The position numbers were made by a program, and so were the translations under genes. Positions 16,135 to 23,773 of a stretch of DNA of 64,000 bases are shown in pieces (the first letter of the stretch is position 1; each line of letters begins with the position of its first letter). The notes beneath the pieces are model-generated. The model was not told the DNA's origin and searched no databases. It saw only the letters and a list, made by a program, of their open reading frames with translations. The stretch covers positions 1-64,000 of the forward strand of contig JAOABQ010000051.1 of assembly GCA_026418275.1 (NCBI GenBank), given 5' to 3'. This DNA comes from Clostridia bacterium. Its GTDB lineage: Bacteria; Bacillota; Clostridia; Acetivibrionales; DSM-2933.

Positions 16135-16844
16135 ACTTTAGTTTAAAAAGAGTTAGTGCAATACTTATAAAGGAACTTCAGGATATCAGGAGAAATGCAA
16201 ATATCTCATGCATGTATTTAATCCCGGTTTTCATGGTAGTCCTTTACCAAAATTTTATGCCGGAATTTCCAAGAACTCTGGCAATAGGTTTCGGGCTGCT
16301 GTTTCTTGTTGTTCTTGTAGGCATGTATGCTCCTTCTATGTTGATTGCAGAAGAAAAGGAAAAAAAGACGATAGGTGTTTTAATGCTATCTCCTGCATCA
16401 CCGGTTGAAGTCTTCATAGGCAAAGGACTCCTGACTCTTCTATCCATAATCTTTGTTTCAGTTGTAATACTTTTTGTCGGCGGAAATGGTCTGAATCATT
16501 TTGTACCTGTAATCCTTTCGACATTTCTTATATCGGTATTCTGTATTATTGTCGGCATGATAGTCGGCCTTCTCGCACAGAACCAGATGGCTACAGGGGT
16601 TATCGGCCTTCCCATTTACATGATCTTTCTGCTGATTCCCTTTCTTTCAATGGCAGGAAAAGATATTCTTTTGGCAATATCTAAAGTGTTGCCTACTTAC
16701 TACTATTTCAAGACTCTCGAATTGACTTTGGATAAGAATAAGGGAATTCTGGAAATACTTCCTCAAATGGGTGTTTTAGCTGGAAGCATAGCTGTTGTAT
16801 TCTTCATACTTTTAGCGGTCTATAAGAAAAAAGGTTTGGAGTAA
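16131..16844 (+). CDS. ABC-2 type exporter permease
   Basis: This 237-residue integral membrane protein has six hydrophobic segments, the first near residue 25 and the last at the C-terminus, and the cytosolic EEKEKKTIGVLMLSPASPVEVFIGKGL loop characteristic of ABC-2 permeases. GGGAGGG lies seven bases before the ATG, which overlaps the ATPase stop. It forms the membrane half of the exporter with the preceding gene. Candidate substrates include antimicrobial peptides, lipids or sodium (NatB-like), but nothing visible decides this. Confidence 0.88.
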   Translation: MNFSLKRVSAILIKELQDIRRNANISCMYLIPVFMVVLYQNFMPEFPRTLAIGFGLLFLVVLVGMYAPSMLIAEEKEKKTIGVLMLSPASPVEVFIGKGLLTLLSIIFVSVVILFVGGNGLNHFVPVILSTFLISVFCIIVGMIVGLLAQNQMATGVIGLPIYMIFLLIPFLSMAGKDILLAISKVLPTYYYFKTLELTLDKNKGILEILPQMGVLAGSIAVVFFILLAVYKKKGLE

Positions 16845-16850
16845 GCACGA

Positions 16851-16890
16851 AAGGGCGAAGATTGTATATACAATCTTCGCCCTTTTTACT
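16851..16890 (+). terminator. Strong terminator after the ABC exporter operon
   Basis: Positions 16851-16884 form a perfect 34-bp palindrome (AAGGGCGAAG arm) followed by TTTTTACT on the plus strand. It lies six bases past the permease stop and 12 bp before the end of the convergent PHP-domain gene, so it may also stop transcription coming the other way. Confidence 0.92.
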
Positions 16891-16896
16891 ATGCTA

Positions 16897-18180
16897 TTAG
16901 TTTTGTCCGATTTTTTTATATATTTGGATACGATCTTCCAATGACGGATATTCTTTAATGGTATCTTCAGAGAACATTCCTTTTCTAAAATCCCTTGTGG
17001 CTGCTTTCTCATGGCCAATCAACGCCCATGTTGAATCAACAAGGCCTTCAAACTCTCTATCCGCCAGTTTTTCACATATAAAGCCCTGCCTTGGTGAATT
17101 TATATCTTCTCCGCTTATCTGTAATAATTCATACATATCACACAATTCTTTAACCCTATTAAGCTGCTCCAGGGTGTTTCGGGACGGCATATAGGAAAAA
17201 CCATGAAAACCTAAGGCTTTTAATTCATCAAACAATATTTCAATATAATCATCTTCGAACTTTTGCGGGCGTTTATCCCCTGTCACCGAATCTGACACAT
17301 CGCCAAGATAAGCATAGGTAGCAACCGCACCTGTTGTTTTTGCAAAGCTTATGAATTCTGTAGCAGGCGGGCACTCCTCGCATGCGTCAATATAGAAGAA
17401 CGGCATTAATTCTCCCTTTATGACCCCTACCAAATCATACTCATAAAATTCATTTTTATCATGAAGCAGGTAGTTTTCTATTTTTCCGCTTAAATTAAGC
17501 TTCAGATTTCCTACCAGAAATTCAACCAGCCTTTGTCCTCTGCCGAATCTTTGAATTATCTTATTTGCGACAGAAAGGGAAATGTGTCTTTCGGTAATAC
17601 TTCCTCCCTCCCGATACATGGAAAGGGGCATTACATCCTTTTCGAAATCTACGGCTATTCCATATGTATCTAAAAGAGTGTTTAATTTATTTACCATTCT
17701 TTGATTTCTTTTATTTCTTTCAATGGCAAATGGTTTGATAAATGAAGCAGCTTCACCGATTTTAGAATGGGGTATTCCGTGCAGTATTACATATCCTATG
17801 GATTCCTGATCGGGATTATTTAGCTTCTTACCCTTTAAAGACGTGGCGGAAAAATCAACTCTGCATTCCATTCCTACCGTTGTTGCAATCCCGGCAATCT
17901 TGCCGGCTTCGATAAACTCCACCAACCCGCCGACTGAATCATGATCTATAATTCCCGCTGTTGCCAGACCGGCCTTGTAAGCCATCCATATAGCCTTTGA
18001 AGGTGAATAGGGAGAAAAGGAGTAAAAGGTATGTATGTGGTTATTGACGTAGCAGGAAAGCGCTTCCTTAGGCAATTCGCTTGCTCTGCCTATACCAACA
18101 AGCTTTTGAAGGCTCTCAAGCCTGTTTGATTTGTTTTCATGATTTAAATCTCTAGTAAGTTCCAAATATTTGCTGTCCAC
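16897..18180 (-). CDS. PHP-domain putative metal-dependent phosphoesterase
   Basis: The 427-residue protein begins its catalytic PHP domain at about residue 44: NNHIHTFYSFSPYSP gives the first HxH metal ligands, then IIDHDSVGG and GMECRVDFS, all typical of PHP hydrolases related to DNA polymerase/histidinol phosphatase. It is longer than simple PHP phosphoesterases (about 280 residues), with extra sequence after residue 130. GTG at 18180 follows GGGAG by seven bases. It lies 18 bp after walJ in the same direction. Substrate is unknown; the call is a domain-level one. Confidence 0.82.
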   Translation of the reverse strand: MDSKYLELTRDLNHENKSNRLESLQKLVGIGRASELPKEALSCYVNNHIHTFYSFSPYSPSKAIWMAYKAGLATAGIIDHDSVGGLVEFIEAGKIAGIATTVGMECRVDFSATSLKGKKLNNPDQESIGYVILHGIPHSKIGEAASFIKPFAIERNKRNQRMVNKLNTLLDTYGIAVDFEKDVMPLSMYREGGSITERHISLSVANKIIQRFGRGQRLVEFLVGNLKLNLSGKIENYLLHDKNEFYEYDLVGVIKGELMPFFYIDACEECPPATEFISFAKTTGAVATYAYLGDVSDSVTGDKRPQKFEDDYIEILFDELKALGFHGFSYMPSRNTLEQLNRVKELCDMYELLQISGEDINSPRQGFICEKLADREFEGLVDSTWALIGHEKAATRDFRKGMFSEDTIKEYPSLEDRIQIYKKIGQN

Positions 18181-18198
18181 AAGAAACTCCCTTTGGTA

Positions 18199-18990
18199 TT
18201 AAACCTCTATTACACTGCCGGTCCTATCCCTCATCGCCACTTCCAGTGACACATCAATCCCCGGATGTATGTTTTTTTCGTATAAGGCATTATAAACTGT
18301 CTGATAAGCCAATTCAGGAAAATTATTCTCTCTGCTGAGATGCCCTAATATAAACTTTTTAGTACCTTTCTCCGCGATATAAGTAATGACCTTTCCCGCC
18401 ATCTCATTGGATAAATGCCCATTTTCGCCCAAAATTCTTTTCTTTAGGTTCCATGGGTACGGTCCCACCTTTAGCATTTCGATGTCGTGATTTGATTCCA
18501 GAAACAACAAGTCACTGTTAACGAAGTACTCCAAAAGACCCTTGGTTATATGACCTATGTCTGTAGCTATCGTTAGCTTTTTATTATTGGCAAAGAAATT
18601 AAATCCCACTGGATCGGCAGCATCGTGGGGGATACTAAAGGCTTTTATACTGACATCACCTATTTCAAACTCATTTTCGGTAGTAAAATACAATTTATTT
18701 TTTATATCTATTGGACCGATATCATGCTCCATTGCCACCCAGGTATTTTCATTGGCATATATGGGTATGTTGAACTTCCTTGAAATGATACCCGCTCCCC
18801 TTATATGGTCGGAATGTTCATGTGAAACTAAAATAGCACTTAATTCTAAAGGATTCTCTCCAATTGAACAAAGTGCTTCTGTTATCCTTTTACCGCTTAA
18901 GCCGGCATCGATAAGTATTTTTGACCTCTCTGTTTTTATAAATATAGCGTTACCGCTGCTCCCGCTAAAAAGACTACAAATCTTTATCAT
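18199..18990 (-). CDS. walJ: WalJ/YycJ metallo-beta-lactamase-fold hydrolase
   Basis: WalJ (YycJ) is an MBL-fold DNA exonuclease linked to the WalRK locus in Firmicutes. The 263-residue protein starts MIKICSLFSGSSGNAIFIK, very close to the family N-terminus, and has the metal motif SHEHSDHIRG followed by DIGHITKG and LESNHDIEM, then LGHLSRENN. ATG at 18990 is chosen by homology even though only a weak GGGTC precedes it; an upstream GTG at 19029 would add 13 residues of hydrophobic sequence. It lies downstream of murA in the WalRK region. Confidence 0.9.
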   Translation of the reverse strand: MIKICSLFSGSSGNAIFIKTERSKILIDAGLSGKRITEALCSIGENPLELSAILVSHEHSDHIRGAGIISRKFNIPIYANENTWVAMEHDIGPIDIKNKLYFTTENEFEIGDVSIKAFSIPHDAADPVGFNFFANNKKLTIATDIGHITKGLLEYFVNSDLLFLESNHDIEMLKVGPYPWNLKKRILGENGHLSNEMAGKVITYIAEKGTKKFILGHLSRENNFPELAYQTVYNALYEKNIHPGIDVSLEVAMRDRTGSVIEV

Positions 18991-19082
18991 ATGACCCGAT
19001 ACAGTAAATAGTAAGAAAAAAACTTTCACACCAAAACCATTTACCGTACCCGACCTCCTTTTCCCTTGTAACTTACAGGATA

Positions 19083-20342
19083 TTATTTTACTACTCTTTC
19101 TATATCTGCACCAAGGCTTCTTAATTTGCCTTCCAAGTCCTCATATCCCCTGTCTATGTACTTTATATCATGCACCTCGGTTTTTCCCTCAGCAATAAGA
19201 CCAGCAATAACCATTGCAGCTCCCGCTCTCAAATCCGTTGCCTTTACAGGAGCACCGGATAACTGAGGAGTACCTTCAATTACTGCTATTCTTCCCTCAA
19301 CCTTTATCTTTGCCCCCATACGCTTAAGCTCATCAACATACTGAAAACGCAGATCCCATACACCCTCGGTAATGGTACTGGTTCCCTCTGCCAGACAAAG
19401 CAGAACTGCCGCCGGCGGATGTAAATCCGTCGGGAAACCGGGATAGGGTAGAGTTTTTATATTGGCCTTGCTTACCTTTTCAGTTCCCTGTACCCTTATG
19501 AAATCCTCACCTTCGGTAACTTTTATGTTCATCTCAATAAGCTTTGCGGTTAAGGATTCCATATGCTTTGGAATGATATTTTTAATAACCACATCACCTT
19601 TTGTGGCTGCAGCAGCTATCATAAATGTCCCTGCCTCTATCATATCAGGAATTATAGCATGAGTACCACCACCGTTTAAGGTCTGAACTCCCTTGATTTT
19701 TATTATATCGGTACCCGCACCTTTTATATTGGCCCCCATTGCATTCAAAAAATTGGCCACATCTACTACATGAGGTTCTTTTGCGGCATTTTCCAGAATT
19801 GTAGTGCCCTTTGCCTTTACTGCAGCAAGCATTAGGTTTATTGTAGCTCCAACACTGACAATGTCCAAATATATAGGACAGCCAACCAATTCTTCCGCAT
19901 AAACCTTCACTATTCCATGCTCTATCTCAACCTTTGCCCCAAGGGCTTCAAACCCCTTGATATGCTGGTCTATAGGCCTGAATCCAAAATCACATCCTCC
20001 GGGCAATGAAACCTCAGCTCTTTTAAAGCGTCCTAATAAAGCACCCAAAAGATAGTAGGATGCCCGCATGCTCTTAACCATTTCGTAGGGAGCAGTGTAG
20101 GAATTTACCTTGGCTGTATTGATAACAGCAGTGTTTTTATCCTCGAAGCTGACATCAGCACCCAATTGCTCAAGAATTTCTTTTAATATTTTAACATCCT
20201 TTATGTCGGGAATGTTTTCAATCCTGCAAGGTCCATCGGAAAGCAGAGTAGCAGGCAAAACAGCGACCGCCGCATTTTTTGCACCGCTTATATCTATTTC
20301 ACCTCTTAAAGGTTTTTGACCGTTAATAACTAGTTTTTTCAA
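19083..20342 (-). CDS. murA: UDP-N-acetylglucosamine 1-carboxyvinyltransferase MurA
   Basis: MurA transfers enolpyruvate from PEP to UDP-GlcNAc, the first committed step of peptidoglycan synthesis. The 419-residue protein begins [30 protein letters not shown] and has [16 protein letters not shown] with the catalytic Cys at about 117, the residue alkylated by fosfomycin. A TTG at 20342 gives the expected N-terminus and length; extending to the TTG at 20372 adds ten non-conserved residues, and no in-frame ATG exists nearby. It has its own promoter (20469-20498) and sits between yycI and walJ. An initial TTG may limit expression. Confidence 0.95.
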   Translation of the reverse strand: MKKLVINGQKPLRGEIDISGAKNAAVAVLPATLLSDGPCRIENIPDIKDVKILKEILEQLGADVSFEDKNTAVINTAKVNSYTAPYEMVKSMRASYYLLGALLGRFKRAEVSLPGGCDFGFRPIDQHIKGFEALGAKVEIEHGIVKVYAEELVGCPIYLDIVSVGATINLMLAAVKAKGTTILENAAKEPHVVDVANFLNAMGANIKGAGTDIIKIKGVQTLNGGGTHAIIPDMIEAGTFMIAAAATKGDVVIKNIIPKHMESLTAKLIEMNIKVTEGEDFIRVQGTEKVSKANIKTLPYPGFPTDLHPPAAVLLCLAEGTSTITEGVWDLRFQYVDELKRMGAKIKVEGRIAVIEGTPQLSGAPVKATDLRAGAAMVIAGLIAEGKTEVHDIKYIDRGYEDLEGKLRSLGADIERVVK

Positions 20343-20468
20343 ACCTAAACACCATCTTTCTTCAATATGCAAAATTATAAAAGATAATGTATATACGATT
20401 TACCCTATACTTTTGCTTTATCTTTTGTAAGCTTTCAAAGCACAACAAAAGCTCTTTTTACCTTTCTA

Positions 20469-20498
20469 ATTATAACACTATAAGTACCTTTATGCCAA
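20469..20498 (-). promoter_or_regulatory. Promoter of murA
   Basis: On the minus strand TTGGCA (20498-20493) and a perfect TATAAT (20474-20469) are 18 bases apart, and TGT directly before the -10 makes it an extended type. Transcription would start near 20463, giving about 120 bases of leader before murA. It lies just after the yycI terminator, so murA can be transcribed apart from walRK. Confidence 0.7.
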
Positions 20499-20506
20499 CA
20501 AAAAAC

Positions 20507-20532
20507 GCAACTTTTGAATTTTGGAAAGTTGC
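20507..20532 (-). terminator. Terminator after yycI
   Basis: GCAACTTT (20507-20514) pairs with AAAGTTGC (20525-20532), with a ten-base loop. On the minus strand the second arm is followed by GTTTTTTGTT. It lies 30 bp after the yycI stop and just before the murA promoter. Confidence 0.8.
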
Positions 20533-20561
20533 AAATACAGATACTATCTGATAAAAAGATT

Positions 20562-21413
20562 TTAGGAGTCTTGTTTTATTTCCTCACCGTCAATAGCACT
20601 ATAATACTTATCGATACCGTCTTCAAGCTTAATTCTCCAAACAAGGCCGCCCATCAGATTTGTTTCTTTTGCTTCGTCATAACCGCTTTTAAAACCCACA
20701 TCAATACTTATAATTACTGCCTTATTTCCACTACTCATGTTATCTAAAAGTATTTTATAGGCAGGAACTACTTTCTCATTACGGCTGCTTATATTTGCAG
20801 GCTCTTTATAGCTGCATTCCAGGTAGGTCAAACCCTTTTCCGTAATAGTAGCAGTTATATAATTATCAAAAACTATAAACCTTTTATAATTCTGCCTAAA
20901 CGTCAGAGTAATACTTTTATTTTCACCTATGGTTTCTGTATATCTGTCCAAGTAATATTCAGAGGAGTTAAAACCCATTTTTTTGATGATTGTGCGTCCA
21001 TACTGCTCAAGCTCATACTTATTTGAAAGGGATATGGCTTCTGCAGGAGATTTATCGGTATACACCAGTGTATTGTCTTTTCTTAATGTCACACTTTTAC
21101 TTTCATTAATTATAGGGTCGCCGCCACTCACTAATGTATTTATAGGCTTTTCGCTTCCAAATAGTCCTTTTGCAGCAGTTTTCATATCAAATTTTGCGTC
21201 GGTGTACCTGAGTATAACGTTATTGATATTTTTGTCAGGAATGCTGCAGTCCTTTAAAGTTACACCACTATTTTCTAGTATTTTAATGGTATTATTTATT
21301 TTTGACTTAGAAATATTGCCGTCATATTTGCTGTTTACAACATTTATAAGCAAGAAAATATTTAAGACAAGAAAAGTAATAATCAAGATATTTTTAGTCT
21401 TTGACCAGTCCAT
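20562..21413 (-). CDS. yycI: YycI-like regulator of the WalRK two-component system
   Basis: YycI is a membrane-anchored protein that, with YycH, controls the WalK kinase. The 283-residue protein starts MDWSKTKNILIITFLVLNIFLLINVV, a cytosolic start followed by one transmembrane helix, as in the family, and has an extracytosolic domain of beta-rich sequence with LMGGLVWRIKL and DKYYSAIDGE at the C-terminus. ATG at 21413 follows TAGGAGA by nine bases. It is about 120 bp after yycH, and ends in a terminator. Confidence 0.85.
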   Translation of the reverse strand: MDWSKTKNILIITFLVLNIFLLINVVNSKYDGNISKSKINNTIKILENSGVTLKDCSIPDKNINNVILRYTDAKFDMKTAAKGLFGSEKPINTLVSGGDPIINESKSVTLRKDNTLVYTDKSPAEAISLSNKYELEQYGRTIIKKMGFNSSEYYLDRYTETIGENKSITLTFRQNYKRFIVFDNYITATITEKGLTYLECSYKEPANISSRNEKVVPAYKILLDNMSSGNKAVIISIDVGFKSGYDEAKETNLMGGLVWRIKLEDGIDKYYSAIDGEEIKQDS

Positions 21414-21535
21414 ACTAAAATCTCCTACCATATTAAATGCACTATGTATTTTACATTGCAGCCCTATTACTTTAATTTAACGTTGTGAAAATCGTATTTA
21501 TCCATTCAAATCATTTCACAATATTTATTGAGTTA

Positions 21536-23041
21536 CTAATTATTAATAGATTGAAAGGGTACATAAAAATCTCCCAGGCTCGAAGCTACTTGCCACTCAG
21601 GTATAATTGAAGCATTTTTTGAATTATCGTTAGTAATCTTGTAGCAGATATTAATCTCACTAATATTGCTCTCTTTATTCTTTAAGTCCTTGTTTATGGA
21701 AAAGGCATTTTCAAGGAAATTAAAGTACCCGATATCATATTTGCGTGGTTCGGCACTCTTTTCAAAATTCCTTATTATCCATAAACACTCAAGGACTCGC
21801 TTACTATTCGCATTTATTGTAATAGCATTACCAAGCTGCTTCTCATTTTCTAAAACCTTATAATTCTCAAATATTATGGGAATCTCAGCTATTTCATCTT
21901 CAAAACTTAGGCTGTAGTCAAAAGTAAATATATAGCTATCCTTTCTAGCTTCAATACCCGAAAGGAATATATTCACATCCCTTACCAAACCCCTTTTTTC
22001 ATTTATAAATTTCATTGCATTCTCAAAGGCTGTAGTTAAATTTAAACTATTTGAGATGTCCTGTTTCTCTAAGTACTTATATTCCATTACCCCATCCTTA
22101 TACAGACGGTATATATTGTTGGTTTTTTTGAACAGAGCCGACCCGTTCTTGTCAAGATCGGGAGTATAACTGCTGCTTTCCCTTCCCAGAAGCATATCAC
22201 CGATTTTATCATAGTCTGTCATCGTAATAATTTCAGGCAACGCACTGCCTATACTGTAAAGATCTCTGTATCTTGTTGCAGGGCTGATTGCCAGTATATC
22301 CTGTGCTATTGACAATTTATTCTTTTGATTAACCGGAGACATTTCTTTTGTAATTGAGTAGCTGTTTAGCGTGGTATCTTCCAATAATGTTCGGAATAAT
22401 TCTTTCAGCCCGCCGGCGTTCAAAACCGTCAAATTCTCAGGAGGTTCCACTGCATAGGTATACAGATTATTTCCTTCACGGATAAAAACAACATTCTGTC
22501 CGCTAAAGTCCTCATCGGAAGGAGATATTAAAAGCTTTTCAATGGCAGGGAGTTCGGATGAGGGGTGAATATCCGACTCGGAACCCGTCATACCTAAAAA
22601 CCACTTTATGATTTCCGGATTAATACCGGTCTTAAACTCTATCATGATAGGCTTGCTTGAAACAATCTTTCCCCAGGTATCTTCATCAATGGTTGTCGGT
22701 GGAATTATCTGCTTTGAACTGGACTTGAAAATGCTTCTTATATAGCCCTTTGATTCCTCCCACAACTTTTGATAGTGTGTGTTTTTCATACCAATCAGCC
22801 AATGCTGCTGAGTAAGACTTCCATCGGATAAAACCATCCGGTTTGGAATGAAATACAAATCCTTGTCCCTTTCAATATCAGCACCCGCATGGGCAGAGCC
22901 ATCGGTCTGAAAAAATACCGACAAAAAATTAATAGGAAGTCCATGGTTTTGATAACCCCATAGAATTCCTACCTGTATTAAACTTGATACTACCAATATT
23001 ATTAATATGAAAAATTTCAGCTTTTCGAAATTAAGCTTCAT
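21536..23041 (-). CDS. yycH: YycH-like regulator of the WalRK two-component system
   Basis: YycH is the partner of YycI in modulating WalK. The 501-residue protein has a short cytosolic N-terminus (MKLNFEKLK), one membrane helix (FFILIILVVSSLIQVGILWGY) and a large extracytoplasmic region. Length, topology and position between walK and yycI identify it; sequence identity to Bacillus YycH is not something I can measure here. No strong ribosome-binding site is visible before the ATG at 23041, which follows the secreted-protein gene by 21 bp. Confidence 0.82.
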   Translation of the reverse strand: MKLNFEKLKFFILIILVVSSLIQVGILWGYQNHGLPINFLSVFFQTDGSAHAGADIERDKDLYFIPNRMVLSDGSLTQQHWLIGMKNTHYQKLWEESKGYIRSIFKSSSKQIIPPTTIDEDTWGKIVSSKPIMIEFKTGINPEIIKWFLGMTGSESDIHPSSELPAIEKLLISPSDEDFSGQNVVFIREGNNLYTYAVEPPENLTVLNAGGLKELFRTLLEDTTLNSYSITKEMSPVNQKNKLSIAQDILAISPATRYRDLYSIGSALPEIITMTDYDKIGDMLLGRESSSYTPDLDKNGSALFKKTNNIYRLYKDGVMEYKYLEKQDISNSLNLTTAFENAMKFINEKRGLVRDVNIFLSGIEARKDSYIFTFDYSLSFEDEIAEIPIIFENYKVLENEKQLGNAITINANSKRVLECLWIIRNFEKSAEPRKYDIGYFNFLENAFSINKDLKNKESNISEINICYKITNDNSKNASIIPEWQVASSLGDFYVPFQSINN

Positions 23042-23062
23042 TTTTGAACACCGGGCTTCCTT

Positions 23063-23533
23063 TTACTTAAAGAGTCTAGATAATGCTTCACCGATACTAT
23101 TAAGCTTGTTTTTTATTTTCTCCTTAAAGGTTTCATCTAAAACTGTAATTGTAAATTCCTTGATTTGCTTAGGACCATCTGGATTTGATGCCTTATATGC
23201 TTTAATCATTATCTTATTTTCATTATTTGATCCTTTATAAGGAAGTTTGACTTCCTTTATGAATATTCCAGAGCTTCCGATAATCCATGAACTGTCACCA
23301 TCAGTTGTTACTAAAGGCTCCCACTTATCTGTTTCCTTATCCTTGTATTTAAGCTCAACCTTTATACCCTCCTGATCGGTATTCCCACAGAAGATGTAAG
23401 AAGTTTTGAAGGTCGACTCATTTGCCTCAGGTCTTGTAATATTTATGAACTCCGGATCGGCCGCATATGCAGTCAACACAAAGCACAAACTCATCGCTAT
23501 AACTAAAAAGATTGAAAACAGTTTTTTAAACAT
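23063..23533 (-). CDS. Secreted protein of unknown function in the walRK operon
   Basis: The 156-residue protein has a clear signal peptide (MFKKLFSIFLVIAMSLCFVL) with likely cleavage after AYA, and a mature part of beta-type sequence with WEPLVTTDGDSSWIIGSSGIFIKEV and IMIKAYKASNPDG, resembling one Ig-like or fibronectin-like extracellular domain. A basic amphipathic C-terminus ends it. ATG at 23533 has GGGGTG seven bases upstream. It lies between walK and yycH, a slot not filled in Bacillus. A WalR box and -10 sit immediately upstream, so it is likely controlled by WalR. Function is not known. Confidence 0.7.
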   Translation of the reverse strand: MFKKLFSIFLVIAMSLCFVLTAYAADPEFINITRPEANESTFKTSYIFCGNTDQEGIKVELKYKDKETDKWEPLVTTDGDSSWIIGSSGIFIKEVKLPYKGSNNENKIMIKAYKASNPDGPKQIKEFTITVLDETFKEKIKNKLNSIGEALSRLFK

Positions 23534-23596
23534 ATAAAACACCCCATAAATTGCATCGAAATTGTATCAAATATATTTAGACCAGTTACTACTATA

Positions 23597-23630
23597 ATTA
23601 TACAACATTTTATATTACAAATCCATTACA
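23597..23630 (-). promoter_or_regulatory. WalR box and -10 element before the secreted-protein gene
   Basis: On the minus strand TGTAAT-GGATT-TGTAAT occupies 23630-23614, an exact match to the established WalR/YycF consensus TGTWAH-N5-TGTWAH. Eleven bases later comes a perfect TATAAT (23602-23597). The box covers the place where the -35 would be, so WalR would either replace or block a -35. This promoter would drive the secreted protein, yycH and yycI separately from walRK. Confidence 0.65.
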
Positions 23631-23661
23631 AGGTATTTAAAATTGAATTACATGGTGCTTT

Positions 23662-23760
23662 TTAAATATTCATCTTTTGCAGGAAATTTTGAAGTTCTTG
23701 CAAAACATGGTATTTGACGGACTTTTCGATTTCTTCCGCACTTAACCAGTCTGCCCGCAA
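23662..23760 (-). CDS. Candidate 32-residue protein directly after walK
   Basis: A TTG start at 23760 has AGGAGA six bases upstream and begins 13 bp after the walK stop. The encoded peptide ends VLQELQNFLQKMNI; it contains LSAEEIEKSVKYHVLQELQ, which looks like an amphipathic helix with alternating acidic and basic residues. Composition and ribosome-binding site favour a real gene, but its length is too short for certainty and I recognise no family. It would be the third cistron of the walRK transcript. Confidence 0.4.
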   Translation of the reverse strand: MRADWLSAEEIEKSVKYHVLQELQNFLQKMNI

Positions 23761-23773
23761 AAAAGGTCTCCTA

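Noticed and set aside
16208-16447. Small ORFs on both strands inside the ABC-2 permease
   Set aside because: Shadows of the permease; no ribosome-binding site or independent support.
21483-21521. TTGTGAAA/TTTCACAA inverted repeat in the yycH-yycI spacer as a Rex-like operator
   Set aside because: The half-sites are 23 bp apart instead of the few bases required for Rex; no T-run, so not a terminator either. No feature called.
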